Part shown: piece after piece, positions 9,471 through 21,415 of the stretch
Layout of the letters: every line of letters begins with the position of its first letter
Position numbering within the stretch: the first letter of the stretch is position 1
From: Sanderia malayensis
Taxonomy: Eukaryota; Cnidaria; Scyphozoa; Semaeostomeae; Pelagiidae
DNA: 64,000 bases
Assembly: GCA_013076295.1 (NCBI GenBank)
Contig: RQOL01000784.1
Location: 1 to 64,000 of the forward strand
Direction: 5' to 3'
The notes under the pieces: model-generated
Database searches by the model: none
Seen by the model: only the letters and a program-made list of their open reading frames with translations
Told to the model about the DNA's origin: nothing
Made by a program: the position numbers and the translations under genes

Positions 9471-10800
9471 TATGCGGAAGTGTCCGGGTACACAAACGCA
9501 TAAAAAATTAGACTATGCGTTTGTGTCCCCCCTATTGTTTAGTGATAGGTACATAAACGCATAACAAAAATTTTATGCAAAAGTGTCCGGGTACACAAAC
9601 GCATGGTCTAATTTTTTATGCGTTTGTGTCCCCCCTGTTGTTTGGTGATAGGTACATAAACGCATAACAAAGAATTTTATGCAAAAGTGTCCGGGTACAC
9701 AAACGCATAAAAAATTAGACTATGCGTTTTTGCCCCCCCTATTGTTTAGTGATAAGTACATAAACGCATAACAAAAATTTTATGCAAAAGTGTCCGGGTA
9801 CACAAACGCATGGTCTAATTTTTTATGCGTTTGTGTCCCCCCTGTTGTTTGGTGATAGGTACATAAACGCATAACACAAAATTTTATGCAAAAGTGTCCG
9901 GGTACACAAACGCATAAAAAATTAGACTATGCGTTTTTGTCCCCCCTATTGTTTGATGATAGGTACACAAACGCATAACAAAAATTTTATGCAAAAGTGT
10001 CCGGGTACACAAACGCATGGTCTAATTTTTTATGCGTTTGTGTCCCCCCTGTTGTTTGGTGATAGGTACATAAACGCATAACACAAAATTTTATGCAAAA
10101 GTGTCCGGGTACACAAACGCATAAAAAATTAGACTATGCGTTTTTGTCCCCCCTATTGTTTGGTGATAGGTACATAAACGCATAACAAAGAATTTTATGC
10201 GAAAGTGTCCGGGTACACAAACGCATAAAAAATTAGACTATGCGTTTTTGTCTCCCCTATTGTTTAGTGATAGGTACATAAACGCATAACAAAAATTTTA
10301 TGCAAAAATGTCCGGGTACACAAACGCATGGTCTAATTTTTTATGCGTTTGTGTCCCCCCTGTTGTTTGGTGATAGGTACATAAACGCATAACACAAAAT
10401 TTTATGCAAAAGTGTCCGGGTACACAAACGCATAAACAATTAGACTATGCGTTTTTGTCCCCCCCCTATTGTTTGATGATAGGTACACAAACGCATAACA
10501 AAAATTTTATGCAAAAGTGTCCGGGTACACAAACGCATGGTCTAATTTTTTATGCGTTTGTGTCCCCCCTGTTGTTTGGTGATAGGTACATAAACGCATA
10601 ACACAAAATTTTATGCAAAAGTGTCCGGGTACACAAACGCATAAAAAATTAGACTATGCGTTTTTGTCCCCCCTATTGTTTGGTGATAGGTACATAAACG
10701 CATAACAAAGAATTTTATGCGAAAGTGTCCGGGTACACAAACGCATAAAAAATTAGACCATGCGTTTGTGTCCCCCTATTATTTGTTGATAGTTGCAGTA
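9471..10800. repeat. Subterminal tandem array, 13 units of ~104 bp, with flipping loops
   Basis: Each unit holds GTGTCCGGGTACACAAACGC, a hairpin with arms ACAAACGCAT / ATGCGTTTGT, then a C-run and GGTACATAAACGCATAAC. The loop of ~13 bases occurs in two orientations: AAAAAATTAGAC (A) and its reverse complement GTCTAATTTTTT (B). The order along the array is A B A B A B A A B A B A A. Units 3-7 and 8-12 repeat the same ABABA block, a ~520-bp higher-order period. The first unit merges with the left terminal repeat. Confidence 0.95.
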
Positions 10801-10936
10801 ACAAGATTTTTTTAAGCCGATGAAGCAAAATATCCCACTGAAAGGTTTTTCTGTATAATCATGTTTGAATAAGCAAAGTCACTACATTAAAAACTAACGG
10901 TATTACAATTAGAAAAGGTAACAAATAATTAAAGCT

Positions 10937-13900
10937 CTAAACGCTAATCTGTAATCCATTTTTTGCTAATGTTTCAAAGTCAGTTTTGAAAAGCTCGTTC
11001 TTCACAAAAGAGATGTCAAGGTCAGAGCCGTTAATGTCTTGCTTTACCTTCGTCAAACACTTTTTTCGAGCACAATAGTAATAGTTACGGGTGCCGTTGT
11101 GCCATGTTCCCGTAGCTTTCTTAAAATAAGGGCGTGGCCCGTAATTACCAACAATAAGTCTTTGCCTTACTATGCCCTTTTCCTTGAACAGTGCTTTGCA
11201 TTGTTCACAACGTGCTGCTCTTGTTTTTCTTGTTGTGATCATCAACCTCATCTTGTACACATTCGCAGGCTCCAATCTGCACTTATTTTTTTCTTTTGTA
11301 GAAATAGGAAATTACCTTGTAGAAACAGGAAATTACCTTGCTTTGCTGAATATGTTGTGTTGCTCAATTTTTCCTTCGGCTCAGAAACAGCATCTTCAGC
11401 CTCGCTGGAAACGTCAATACAAATGGACTTTGCAATGAATGACGATGTATCTGTGCGATAAACAACTTCTTCGTTGTCCACCCTAGTATCTTCAAGAATT
11501 GCAGGTACACTTAGCCGTGTTGTTTTCAGCAATTTTGATGTGGTTGTCGAGCACTTGCTTTCAGCTTCATTACTCTGCTGTTTTTCATCATCGCTTCCAT
11601 TTGAATTTTCTTCAACATGGTAATCGTCTCTTGCTTTTTCTACCAGTCTGCTCCAACTTGAAGTGCACGGATGACAGTCTTCTCCACTTGATGATGATAA
11701 CGCATCTTCATGAGATGGATTTTCCACGAACAAGTTAATACTTTCTTTTTTATCCTCAGAAAACTCAGATGCCATGCTAGGTTCTTCTCTATTCATCTCA
11801 GGACTGGATTTTGCATGGCTATTCACTGCTGCGTTGTCAGTGTTGCATGACCCATGCTCGAGTTGTTCTTCTGGGAAAATCCATGGCTTTAAGTGGGAGA
11901 TATTTCGCTTCGTCTTTTTGTCATCAAGATACACGTGCTTTCTTCCAACTATGTCTGTTATTTCGTAGGGTCCAGTCCATGTCTTTCCAAGTTTGTCTCC
12001 TTTACGAGTTGCCTTTCGTGCATTGTATAATAGCACTTTTTGACCCTTACGAAAGGAGATCGCTTCCTTTGACTTTGATAGTTTGCGTTGCCTGTAATAC
12101 TTTTTTTGAGATTCTTGTGCTTTCTTGATGTTGGTGACTGCTTGCTCTTCATTTTTCGTTTTTTGGACAATTGATTCAGTTAGGAACTTGACAATGGTTT
12201 CCTCCGCGGGTAACTGAATCGCCACCTATTTGAAGAAGTCGAAACTCTGTGATAGGAAAGCTTTTGCTACAGAGATTATTAAATTAAGAATAAAAACTTG
12301 AAGGGCTGAATGCAAAATTATTTTCTCAAATTTTATTTGTAAGCTTTTCTTTCTCTAGATTTGCATTAACTTACATCTGAAATATCTTCTTTGTCATCTT
12401 TTATCTCGACGGGCCGTAATGCTTCACGACCATACAGCAACTGGAAGGGCGTGAATTTTGTAGTGGCACTTTTGGTGGTACGAATGGAAAATAGAATCGG
12501 ATCTATGTACTCATCCCAATGGTCAAGTGTATTTTCTTCTGCTAGTAGTTTTTCTAAACGCCTAAAAGAGTCATGCCCATGTTCAAACAGGGTCTGTAAT
12601 AATCGAATCTGTGAGAAAATGAAGGGTCAGCAAGTATGATCTGAGCAATTAAAACAAGAACATATTATAATGCTGAGTTTAACCTCTTTATATTTTTGTT
12701 TGTTCTTTCATCCAAACCGTTTGTCTGTGGGTGATAAGCTGCAGTCATTTTGTGCTTTACACCAAGAATCGTGCAAAATTCCGTATTTAGCTACAAAAGA
12801 TACACTTATAAGAATACCTTTATTTGTGCAATGAATACTGTTGCAGCTTATTACATTTCTGCTTTACATTGTCACCATCTTTCTTTGTGTTTTAATTTTC
12901 ACGCAAGCTAAAGTTTTTTACAAAGCCAAGAAATACCTCGTTGCCGAACTCTCTCCCTTGGTCTGTTAAGACTTTTTCAGGCGCTCCGTGGCGACAAAAT
13001 AGCTTCACCAAACACTTTGCTACTTGTAGGGCTGACTTTTCAGGAATTGGAAACGCTTCAACCCATTTCGTAAAATAGTCTGTGCAGGTGAAAATATATC
13101 GGTTCCCATTGCCAGTTGTTGGATAAGCTCCCATCAAGTCTATTCCAAGCATCTGCCATGGTTTTGTTACCTATGTGCACAACGTTTTTTCATTTTAAAA
13201 TTAGATTCTTTGACTTTCAGACATAAATAGAACATTCAGAAGAAGATAACATGAGTATAAAAATATTCACCGTTATGCAATCTAGCTCAACATCAGCATT
13301 TTTCAATGGCTCCCCTGTCCTATAACATTTTTTGCATTGAGAACACTGCAAAATATGTAGGAAGAATGTTAATTTTATATATAGAAATATTCATAGCACA
13401 TTTAAAATCATTAAGGGGGTGACAAATGTTAATGATTTTTGCTATTTAGTTAAAGATATAGCCAGTGGCGTAATGGAAGAGTTTTGAAGACAAAAATTAG
13501 TAAGTTGAGAATTTTGAAACAGAGCTATTTTAACTATAATGAATTATAATGTTCTCACAAAATATTTCAAATGAGCAGTGATATTTTTCCATTTGTATCT
13601 GGAACAAATCTGGGTTTCCGTGTTGTTTAAACCAACGTGACCACCTATGGCGCTATCGTGAAATTGTATAAAGATTTCTTGAGCCTCTTCAAATGAGCAT
13701 ACAGCTTTCAGCTTCTGGTCATGACTTCGCGAACGGGGATTTTTCGACCCGCAAAAATACAATGTCATGTCTAGAAAATATTGACAATGCCCATAATGTA
13801 GTAATTTTGTTGCATCATCACAAAAAAGCTTACTAAGTAAAGCGTGCGAGGGCATAATGTACTTACTTTCCATTTGATATTTGTTTGCGTAGCGACGAAG

Positions 13901-14032
13901 GGAGCGTTTCTCAGATGTTCCATAACCTTCAGGGTACAAGTCAGCCCCTTGCTTTCCTGAATTCTTTGCTTGGTGATATTCAAAGATCTCTTTCATCCGT
14001 TCAAAGTCTTCCATGATTTCCTTCGTTGACAA
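10937..14032 (-). CDS. Ginger1 integrase-like transposase, multi-exon
   Basis: Exons on the minus strand, approximately: 14032-13559 (the His pair of the HHCC zinc finger, HDSAIGGHVGLNNTET); 13345-13271 (the Cys pair, CSQCKKC); 13170-12937 (core, MLGIDLMGAYP and TDQGREFGNE, the two Asp); 12790-12684 (YHPQTNGLDERTNKN, the Glu); 12608-12375; 12225-11337 (C-terminal GPYEITDIVGRKHVYL, an SH3-like fold common in gypsy integrases, then an acidic Ser-rich tail); and a last piece from 11276 to 10937 with two CxxC pairs (CEQC, CARKKC). Most junctions have GT-AG and keep frame. Those at 12684/12608 and 11337/11276 do not join in phase as I read them. All catalytic and zinc residues are present. The protein should mobilise the element through its TGTAR ends. 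Confidence 0.85.
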
Positions 14033-15689
14033 TTCGTCGTTCTTTCTGCTATCACTTTCATTCTTTACTACAGGACTACAATCATTGACAAAAGGTCTTG
14101 AGACATTGAAAAATTTGCGTCACTTTTCAATGAGAAACATATTATTTTTGGAAAATAAAGTGCCACCCCCCTCCCCCCAAATCAATGTTGTTATTTTTGA
14201 TGGACAGGTTTATCAGGGAGTGCTAAAAACACTTTCTAAACATCCTCAACATTGAATAGGGGGAGGGGGTCTGTTTTTTTCGGGACATATGAGAAATTTT
14301 TTAACTGTCTCACACCTTATGGCGAGGATTGTAGTATACTCTTCACTAGCACTTGCCATTTGGATTTGTTCATCATTCACAACGTTTATTTCTGGCTGTT
14401 CTACATCCATTTCTTATCGTTCACCAATGTATGCGATGTAAGCAAGTTGACCCGAAAAATAACGAGTTAATTATGGAACAAATGTATTTTGAATCAAATC
14501 AGAATCAAATCACAAAGACAACTAACTTTGTTTTAAAAATGCAGAGCTTATATACAAATTGACATTGACGCAATTTAATAGAAGAAGCAATACAATTTAA
14601 GAAAAACAGGAAATATGAATAAGATATGAAAGGTTGATATATGTTTTCATGGCTACGAACGGAGTTGAAATATACGTAAAACATGAGTAATCACATGGAC
14701 CGAGCTAAGCTGGAAAACAGGTTTCAATGGCCAAAAATAAACAAGAACATGTTTACTCATTGGAAAAAGGCAAAAGATTATCGTTGAATAGGGTGTGACA
14801 AACAAGTATCAGAACACCGGAAGAAAATACATAGAATGATTCACTTTTACAACATTTATTCAGGTTTCTTTCTTCAATTACATAAGTTTTTAAATAGTTT
14901 GGCCCTCTGATTTCTGATAAAGGAATTTGAAATCAACATGCAATCTATAGATTGTACCTTTTGACAGGCCTTAAAATTGAAATTGATTAATAACAATAAC
15001 CAGGCAAAGGAAAACTACGCTTATCTGGTGCCTAGGTATAATAATGTATTCATATATTGAATGTCATATACAATTATTAATAGCAATGATAGTAAGGATT
15101 TACATCCGTGAAATATAATCACATCAAATGGTTTATGCGATGAGAAAGTAGGTCATCAAAAGTTGAGTGCTGGATTTTTCATACTTAAGAAAATTAAATC
15201 AGCTTCATCTTGTGAAGGTGGCTTATTTATGTTGATAAAGAAAGGCTGCAATAATTTATTAGCTAACAGGTCGGGTTTTGCATCTATTCCTAATTTGGCT
15301 AAGTTTTTGTGAAATTGCTATCAAACACGAGTGGCTTTATAATACACGGCCTATAAACAATGCAGATCAAACTTTTGCTAAGAAATTCCTGAGTACTAAA
15401 ATTGTCGGATTTTAAGAAAGTTTGAGTTCTGGGGTCATTTGAAACTTTCTCATTACAAAACGGCCTTTCATACAAAATGAAAATTTTGAAATTCTTTACA
15501 CCAACTTGACAGTAATTTTTATCCTCCTTATAAAAATTCTTATTTTACTTTTATCATTATCATTATCATTAGATTTTGGTCTTCATTATATTATGATGAT
15601 AATGTTTGCGTCTTGATGTGAATGAAACGCTTACGTGTTTCATTCACCTAAATTTCAACACATACTCGTGACTGAAACGCATTACGTTT
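14033..15689. other. Non-coding right part of Ginger1
   Basis: No gene recognised. There is an inverted pair of C/G-runs (14164-14190 and 14245-14270, each next to CAATGTTG), an ATTATC microsatellite (15548-15575), and near the right end two small palindromes built on TGAAACGCNTTACG. These echo the ACGCAT motif of the left array and may be transposase contacts. Confidence 0.5.
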
Positions 15690-15769
15690 CATAGGGGACA
15701 CTTCCGCATAAGGTACGGAAACGCATACTACACCGGCATTAGAAAAACGTTGACTCACTCACAAACACG

Positions 15770-16010
15770 CCGCCTGGCTACGGGGCACTCCCTCGTGCTT
15801 GAGGCAGGCTTTTTAAACTATTGACGAAGGAAAATAGGACTCTGGTTTCCAAGGTGTCTGGGAGGCTATGCCTCATGATACCTATGCATCGCCTGGCAAA
15901 GGGGCACTCCCCTGTTCGCGACGCATGCATTTTCAAAGATATGGTCAAAAGAGAACATGATTGCTTTTCAAAGGTGTCCAAGAGGCCTTGCCTCATCATG
16001 CTAGCTCAAT
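15770..16010. repeat. Two diverged tandem copies of ~118 bp
   Basis: CGCCTGGC..GGGGCACTCCC starts each copy (15770 and 15890), and each ends near AAGGTGTC..GAGGC..TGCCTCAT. Short open frames here are by-products of the duplication. Confidence 0.65.
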
Positions 16011-16339
16011 CCTTAGCTCTCACTTTTCATAGACTCACTAAATTACACTTTACAAAGGGGGGATCAGACCCCCGCGTAGGGCTGATGAGACATTTGCTGC
16101 CATGAACCATTTCCGCGTACTCCCACATAAAACTTGTGTTGTTTTTCTTGTATTCTGTCTCCACTGCAAAATGCTAAAGATAAGTTCGCTTCGGGCAAAA
16201 AAAGGATTAATGGTCATGAGCAAGGCCTCCCTTATTCAGAAAGCTGCACTGTACCAAATTCCGCAGAACTGTGTAAAACCAGAACAAGCAAAGAGATTGT
16301 ATGAGTATTGTTAGCAACAGTGTTTAACAAATGCGTCAA

Positions 16340-18739
16340 CTGCTACTACTAGTACTACAGAAGAACCACCAAACGCTTCCAGCAACATTGTATCGCTGAG
16401 TCTCAACGACCTTCGAGACATCCTGAATGAAGCCGGAGAAACAGCCGTATCTTGCCGTTCCCAACCGTTGGCATTATCTCCTGCCTCTATTCAAATCGAC
16501 GTTGCCACACCCGAGAATACCAGCTTTCACAATCCGGATACTATTCAACGAAGAGCCAACCCAACCATGCACTCATCAGAAATTCAAGGTAATTTGCTTT
16601 CTTTTACGCATTCTGCATTAAGCTTGCTCCCCCCGTTATCACCCAGCGTGGTTAAAAATTTAAAAGCCAAAGACTATATTGATTTAATTGCCCTGCTACC
16701 CAGCACATTGTACGACACAGAACCTTCTACATCGCAACTCACCCTAACGCCTGCCCCGGGGGACAGCACTACCTTCGCCCTTGCACCTCAACGCCGTATG
16801 TTGTGTGGATAGTTGTAAACTATTATTGTTACCTTGTATTTGACACCTATTTGTTTGCAGTATTGTTAAGTATGAGCATGGTTGGCTGGTGCACCCGCTT
16901 GAAAGTGTGAAGGCGCGTGCCAATCCACACTAGGGTCCCAGGTGCACAAGAATGGAGCACCATGTCACCAAGCTTGTTTTCATTATTATTGTGAACTTAA
17001 ATAGAGTAAAGGAGTAGAGTTGAGTTCAGTTTAAGATTGAAAAGTTTAAGTTAGAGTCAGTAAGCAGTCTGAAGACCAGTGGTACAGTGGCGGCCTTCGG
17101 GTCAGCCGTACCACAATGCAAAAAGTTCGTTGTCTTTATTGCATCAAACCTTAGCGGAATCAGCACCATCGCAAGCGAGACATCGCCTACCGAACTTTTG
17201 ACTACCGTCCCCAGCTCTGGGGTGGAATTCTCACAGAAACACCTCATGACACGCATAAGCCAAAAAATCAATTCACTTGTGGGTTGGATAGAGGCATGGA
17301 ATGTGTTTATTCGTGGGATGGTGTTTTTTCACCCCAATTTATCACATGCTCTGCTTGCATACCAAGAAAACATATTTACATTCTTTCGGGAATATAGCCT
17401 TCAAGCAGGGCCTTTTTTAACATACAGACTGGGGGCCTTGGCCCCCCCAGCCCTCGTGGTGCCCCCCCAGTCAACAAAAGTGGCCCCCCAGTTAAATCTT
17501 TTCAACTTAATTCCAATTTGCAATCATGATGATTCAAATGACTCGTTGTGTGTGAAAGCTAACTCCACTGTGTTTTCAATGGTATCTTTCACAAAGTATC
17601 TAGCTTGCTTCCAGTCCTATTGATATTATTTACAAGTGTAGTTTGACTTGTTGATTATATCAATAATACAGAAACGAGTTTTTTGCTGTCCTTTCTTCAA
17701 TGTTGAAAAACTGTGGTCTGTTCTGTCCGTTATAACCGAATGTAGAAATACTAGGGGCGCTCACTAGGGGGTGTGTGGGAAGACCCTCCAAATGATTTCC
17801 GAGTCGGTCCAAAAAGTTGGTCCTAAATTAATATTAAAATCAATCCTGCCCTAAAAATTGTTTTTAAACGAGTCTAGCTTCACGAATCTCAAAAAATAGG
17901 TAGCATTAAGTTCAACTGGCTGCCTAATTTAAAGTGGTATTGGCCACTAATAGTAGATTTGTGTTGTAGCTCTTGGAAAAAATGTGGACCGACTGGGAAA
18001 GATAATCTTTGGAGAAAATTGATTATAAAAAAATACATTTTTTAGCGATATCTGAGGCACTAAATTTGTAAAATTTCCCCCTTCGGCGGCAACCATGGTG
18101 CCGCCTCAGGTAGCCAGAATTATTTGAATGTTTTCAAAGAAATGTTCATGCAAAAGTCGGTCCCAAGTATGTCAACACCCCCAAACTTTTTTTAATGTGC
18201 TCCCCCTGACCCGGCCGTTTCTCTGAAAATATAGATCCCCTTCAAGTTTTGGCCCCCCCACTTGGAAATCCTTAAAAAAGGCCCTGCCTTCAAGCGTGTT
18301 TTCGCTACAACATCGCCTTCCGCATGAACATTGCTAGCAATCCCTCTCTATGCTGGTCGATGAATATGCATTCAACAAATTTCTTTGTGGTACCCCGGTT
18401 GCTACAACAAATTCTGTGGCTTGCTACAAATGTCACACACAAGGTCATTTTGCGGCGGCCTGTCCTAACGTTAAACCACAACCACAGGCTGATTACTCAC
18501 TAGCTCATCAGCAAGACAACCCCTTTCGTGCACGTTCTATGCAGCCAAATTCCTCCCGCAAAAATAATGTTCTGGCCCCCCTAAGCCAAACCACGCCTTT
18601 CAGCATCAACGCCCACTGCAAATTTTTCAACTTCCACAACCAATGCCGCGACCCAAATTGCCAATTCCTACATACATGTAGCCGATGCGGGGGAAAGCAT
18701 CCACTCTCCGGTTGCACAGCGTCTCCGCACAAATTTTAA
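16340..18739 (+). pseudogene. DIRS-type Gag remnant, split by a hAT element
   Basis: Several plus-strand pieces match a DIRS Gag layout. A Pro/Ser-rich part containing KNLKAKDYIDLIALLP (about 16560-16812) compares with QANQYVDFTLLRPENL in the second DIRS Gag at 43804-44553. A central part (SLVGWIEAWNVFIRGMV, 17270-17405) resumes after the inserted element at 18287 (YNIAFRMNIASNPSLCW). A C-terminal part (18421-18739) has a CCHC knuckle CYKCHTQGHFAAAC and Cys/His clusters CKFFNFHNQCRDPNCQFLH and CSRCGGKH. Frames change between pieces and 16813-17086 does not code, so it is not functional. Confidence 0.75.
17406..18286. mobile_element. hAT-like non-autonomous element
   Basis: 881 bp beginning CAGGGCCTTTTTTAA and ending with the complement of CAGGGCCTTTTTTAAGG. 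CCTTCAAG flanks both ends (17398-17405 and 18287-18294), the 8-bp duplication typical of hAT. The interior has C-runs next to both ends and no transposase. It interrupts the DIRS Gag frame. Confidence 0.9.
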
Positions 18740-18959
18740 GCCTATCATTCTAAAAGAACAACAAAAGTACTGTCTACTTTCCCTGATTAATAATGTGCAG
18801 TTAATCCTGTCACCAATATTGATAAAAATTATTACCATAGTGGCATCATAATTACTTTATTGAAATATATATTTTTATTATACAACGTTACTCATTGCAC
18901 GCATTATTTACACATTTTCTTTTTTGCCAATACATCACACGATGCATGTATTGCAAAGC

Positions 18960-19310
18960 TTACACCGCTACACATCTTTCTAATTACCCGGGGGTCCCGT
19001 TAGCCCCAGAACAAGTCGTTGTCCCGGCGAATTTATTCACACTCCTTGGTTTTAAAATTGACGCCACAGTGGAATCCCGCTATAACGAACCCCGTTTATA
19101 ACGAACTTCCCGCTATTACGAACTAAAACTCCGGTCCCTTGGATTCTGGGAAGTAGTTCTTCATAAGAAAATGTCCCTTCTGTATAACGAACTCCCGCTA
19201 TTGCGAACTATTTTCTCGGTCCCTACAGAGTTTGTTATAGCGGGATTCCACTGTACACGTGTTTAACATTCCCCAAGACAAGTTGTCTGGTTTGACGGGA
19301 TTTGTAACTA
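18960..19310 (+). pseudogene. DIRS reverse-transcriptase scrap split by a pogo-like MITE
   Basis: Plus-strand GVPLAPEQVV..TLLGFKID before 19067 and VFNIPQDKLSGLTG after 19253 align with GVPLAADKTE..AYLGFVLDTEALELRLPEEKL in the DIRS RT at 42589-43743. The rest of RT and RNase H is missing. Confidence 0.7.
19067..19253. mobile_element. pogo/Tc1-like MITE, 187 bp
   Basis: The terminal inverted repeat CAGTGGAATCCCGCTATAAC is perfect at the outer end. TA follows on the right; the left flank reads CA, so one side of the TA duplication has mutated. A longer relative is at 23789-24362. Confidence 0.85.
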
Positions 19311-19514
19311 TGTCTCATTCTTGTTTTTGGAAACAAATCACATATTAACGATATTAAATTGTTGTTGCTTATGTCATACATGAACTTAGCAACTTCTAAT
19401 TTGTGAAGACTTTCAAAGTTTAAAAGACCTAGTTTAATAAATAAAGGCTGTGAGTTAGCTCTAAAATCTGCAGAAGACATAATTCTAACTGCTTTCTTGA
19501 GACTATGACTTAAA
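19290..19514 (-). pseudogene. LINE reverse-transcriptase C-terminal fragment
   Basis: On the minus strand KKAVRIMSSADFRANSQPLFIKLGLLNFESLHKLEVAKFMY (about 19496-19350) is the usual end of a LINE ORF2. It is the downstream half of the fragment at 26409-26755; the element at 19515-26408 separates them. Confidence 0.8.
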
Positions 19515-21177
19515 AGTGCCCCTACGGCTTTTTTTTATTAGCTAAAAGTATAGAATCGAATGCGCTGATTCTGATACCGTTTATATTTTTTTGATCTGAC
19601 GAGTAGTTGCTGAGTTACGAAGGTTTGCGTTCACACTTTCGTGTCTCACTTTTAGGACTGGGTCGAGTCCGACTATGATGTCATAGTCGGACCCCGTTAT
19701 TTTCCCGTACTGAAGCAACAAATTTGACATGAGCTTTTCTCGCAAACGATGAGCTTGGTATTTGATTTTTTAACTTTGATGATGAGAAACAGGTCGGCGC
19801 ATAATGGGATTGGAATTTGAAAAGTTTTTGACGAGTTTGCAGCTGTGGGGAGGAAATACAAAATTCCCATGTAGTGGCTGCTCACTGTGCTCAGTCGCGG
19901 CGGGCGTAGGCCTAGATTCAGTATAATAGATAGTGTTTGCGCTGTCTTGTCTCGTTATGTGTATTCGTGGGTATTTGTGCAATTTTGATGATCAGAATTG
20001 AATAGAAAGTTTCCATAAATTAAGCATTCTTAGTCGGATAGTAGTTCATGACAGTAGGGATTGCAGTGCCGAGGAATGCGAAGATGGCGAGGGGATAGGA
20101 TTGATCGTATCGTAGAGTAAAGCAGACCGATGAAGGAGAACCTGATGCATTTGATCCTATTGAGTGAGAACTCTTTCACTGAAAGCTATGAAAGAGATGT
20201 GAGCGAGAAAAGAAATGTCGAAAGAGAACTTTCTGGGCAATTAACTGGATCTGAACTATTATCTTTCTGTTGTGTATCTGATGAAGTAAAAGTGTATCAA
20301 AATTCTATACGTAATATGATTTAGGCCATACGCATCCGTCGTGTAGGTCAACCTTCGTGGTTGAAGAAACTTGAAACAATTCGATTTTTATTAGATACCG
20401 CAAGTGTAGAAAATGCACCCATGCTGGTTGCGATCGCCCCAGTATAGGTTGCCCCAGTACAGGTTCTCGCAGCCCCAGTATAGGTTGCAGATGATGTAAT
20501 GTGATGTCACATGGTCAAGGCAGGAAATGGCGTAAACATATTGGTGCAAAGTGGCCGGCACTATGCCCACAGAACAGAACACCACAGCCCCTTATATGAA
20601 AGTTTGTTGTTGTGATATGGTTTTATAACATTTCTATTCCATGTTCAATGTTTTATATTCGCACTGTTGTGTCTTGTTGGATCTTCAAAATATTATCACC
20701 GGGATAAAATAAATACTTGATCTTGCCCCGAATAACTTGATTTTGTTGTTCATCTAAAGCATGTTTACATTGTTTATGTTGAACAGAAAATCACAGATGC
20801 AGACTTTGTTTCCTTGAAGGCCGAAAATATTTATGAAAATTTTAGGCCCATCATAACGCGTCTTTTCGTGAACAAAAGTTTGGCATTTGGCAAGCATACC
20901 GCATAACTTACAATTTTGAAATAATCACAATAAATACACATTTCATAACGACGAAATCGTTTAAAGTCTTGTTAATCCACGACAAGAGCATAGATTCCAA
21001 CAGTGCGCAAGAGTAAGCAAGGTTCCTAGCCTCATGCATCCTGTAGGAATATTGGTTGTAGTAGACGAATATTATTTTACATTCTACAACCATTACATTA
21101 CATTAAAAACTCATCCAAATTAACGATATGTCGTAATTTATCCAACTACTTTGTTTATTATCTATCTTCACGACAAA

Positions 21178-21280
21178 AGCATAGGGTTCTATTCGCAAGA
21201 GTATAGGGTCTACTCGTCCAGCAAGAGTATAGGTTCTACTTGTCTAGCAAGAGTATAGGTTTTACTCATCCAGCGACGAC
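21178..21280. repeat. Left copies of the 26-bp CCTATACTC repeat (inverted)
   Basis: Three to four copies of GCAAGAGTATAGGTTTTACT-type units, the reverse complement of the array at 24812-25410. Confidence 0.85.
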
Positions 21281-21289
21281 AGTACCGTA

Positions 21290-21415
21290 TTTCCTCTAAA
21301 GAACGCCGCCCTCTGTTGAATGCCGCACTTTAAACCAAGCATTTGTAATAAACGCCGCCCTCTAATGAACGCCGCCCTCTATTGAACGCCGCATCTTCAA
21401 AAGCGGCGTTTATTA
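21290..21415. repeat. ACGCCGCCCTC inverted-repeat cluster
   Basis: Several AACGCCGCCCTCT units close with AAGCGGCGTTTATTAGA in inverted orientation, a small hairpin-forming element. Related AAACGCCCCC-type clusters lie at 23570-23700 and 24470-24515. No coding potential. Confidence 0.55.

Larger units (their letters stand above)
9448..15732. mobile_element. Ginger1-type DNA transposon, complete
   Basis: A 6285-bp element starting TGTAATATGCGTTT and ending with the complement of TGTAGTATGCGTTT. The inverted repeat of about 42 bases runs through CTTATGCGGAAGTGTCC. CCGG flanks both ends (9444-9447 and 15733-15736). TGTNR termini with 4-bp duplications and an intron-containing gypsy-like integrase are the published hallmarks of Ginger1. 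The minus strand carries one multi-exon gene. The left end contains a tandem array, and the right 1.6 kb has no gene. Confidence 0.92.

Noticed and set aside
11039..12128. Plus-strand frames opposite the Ginger1 exons
   Set aside because: Antisense shadows of the integrase C-terminal exons; no motif of their own.
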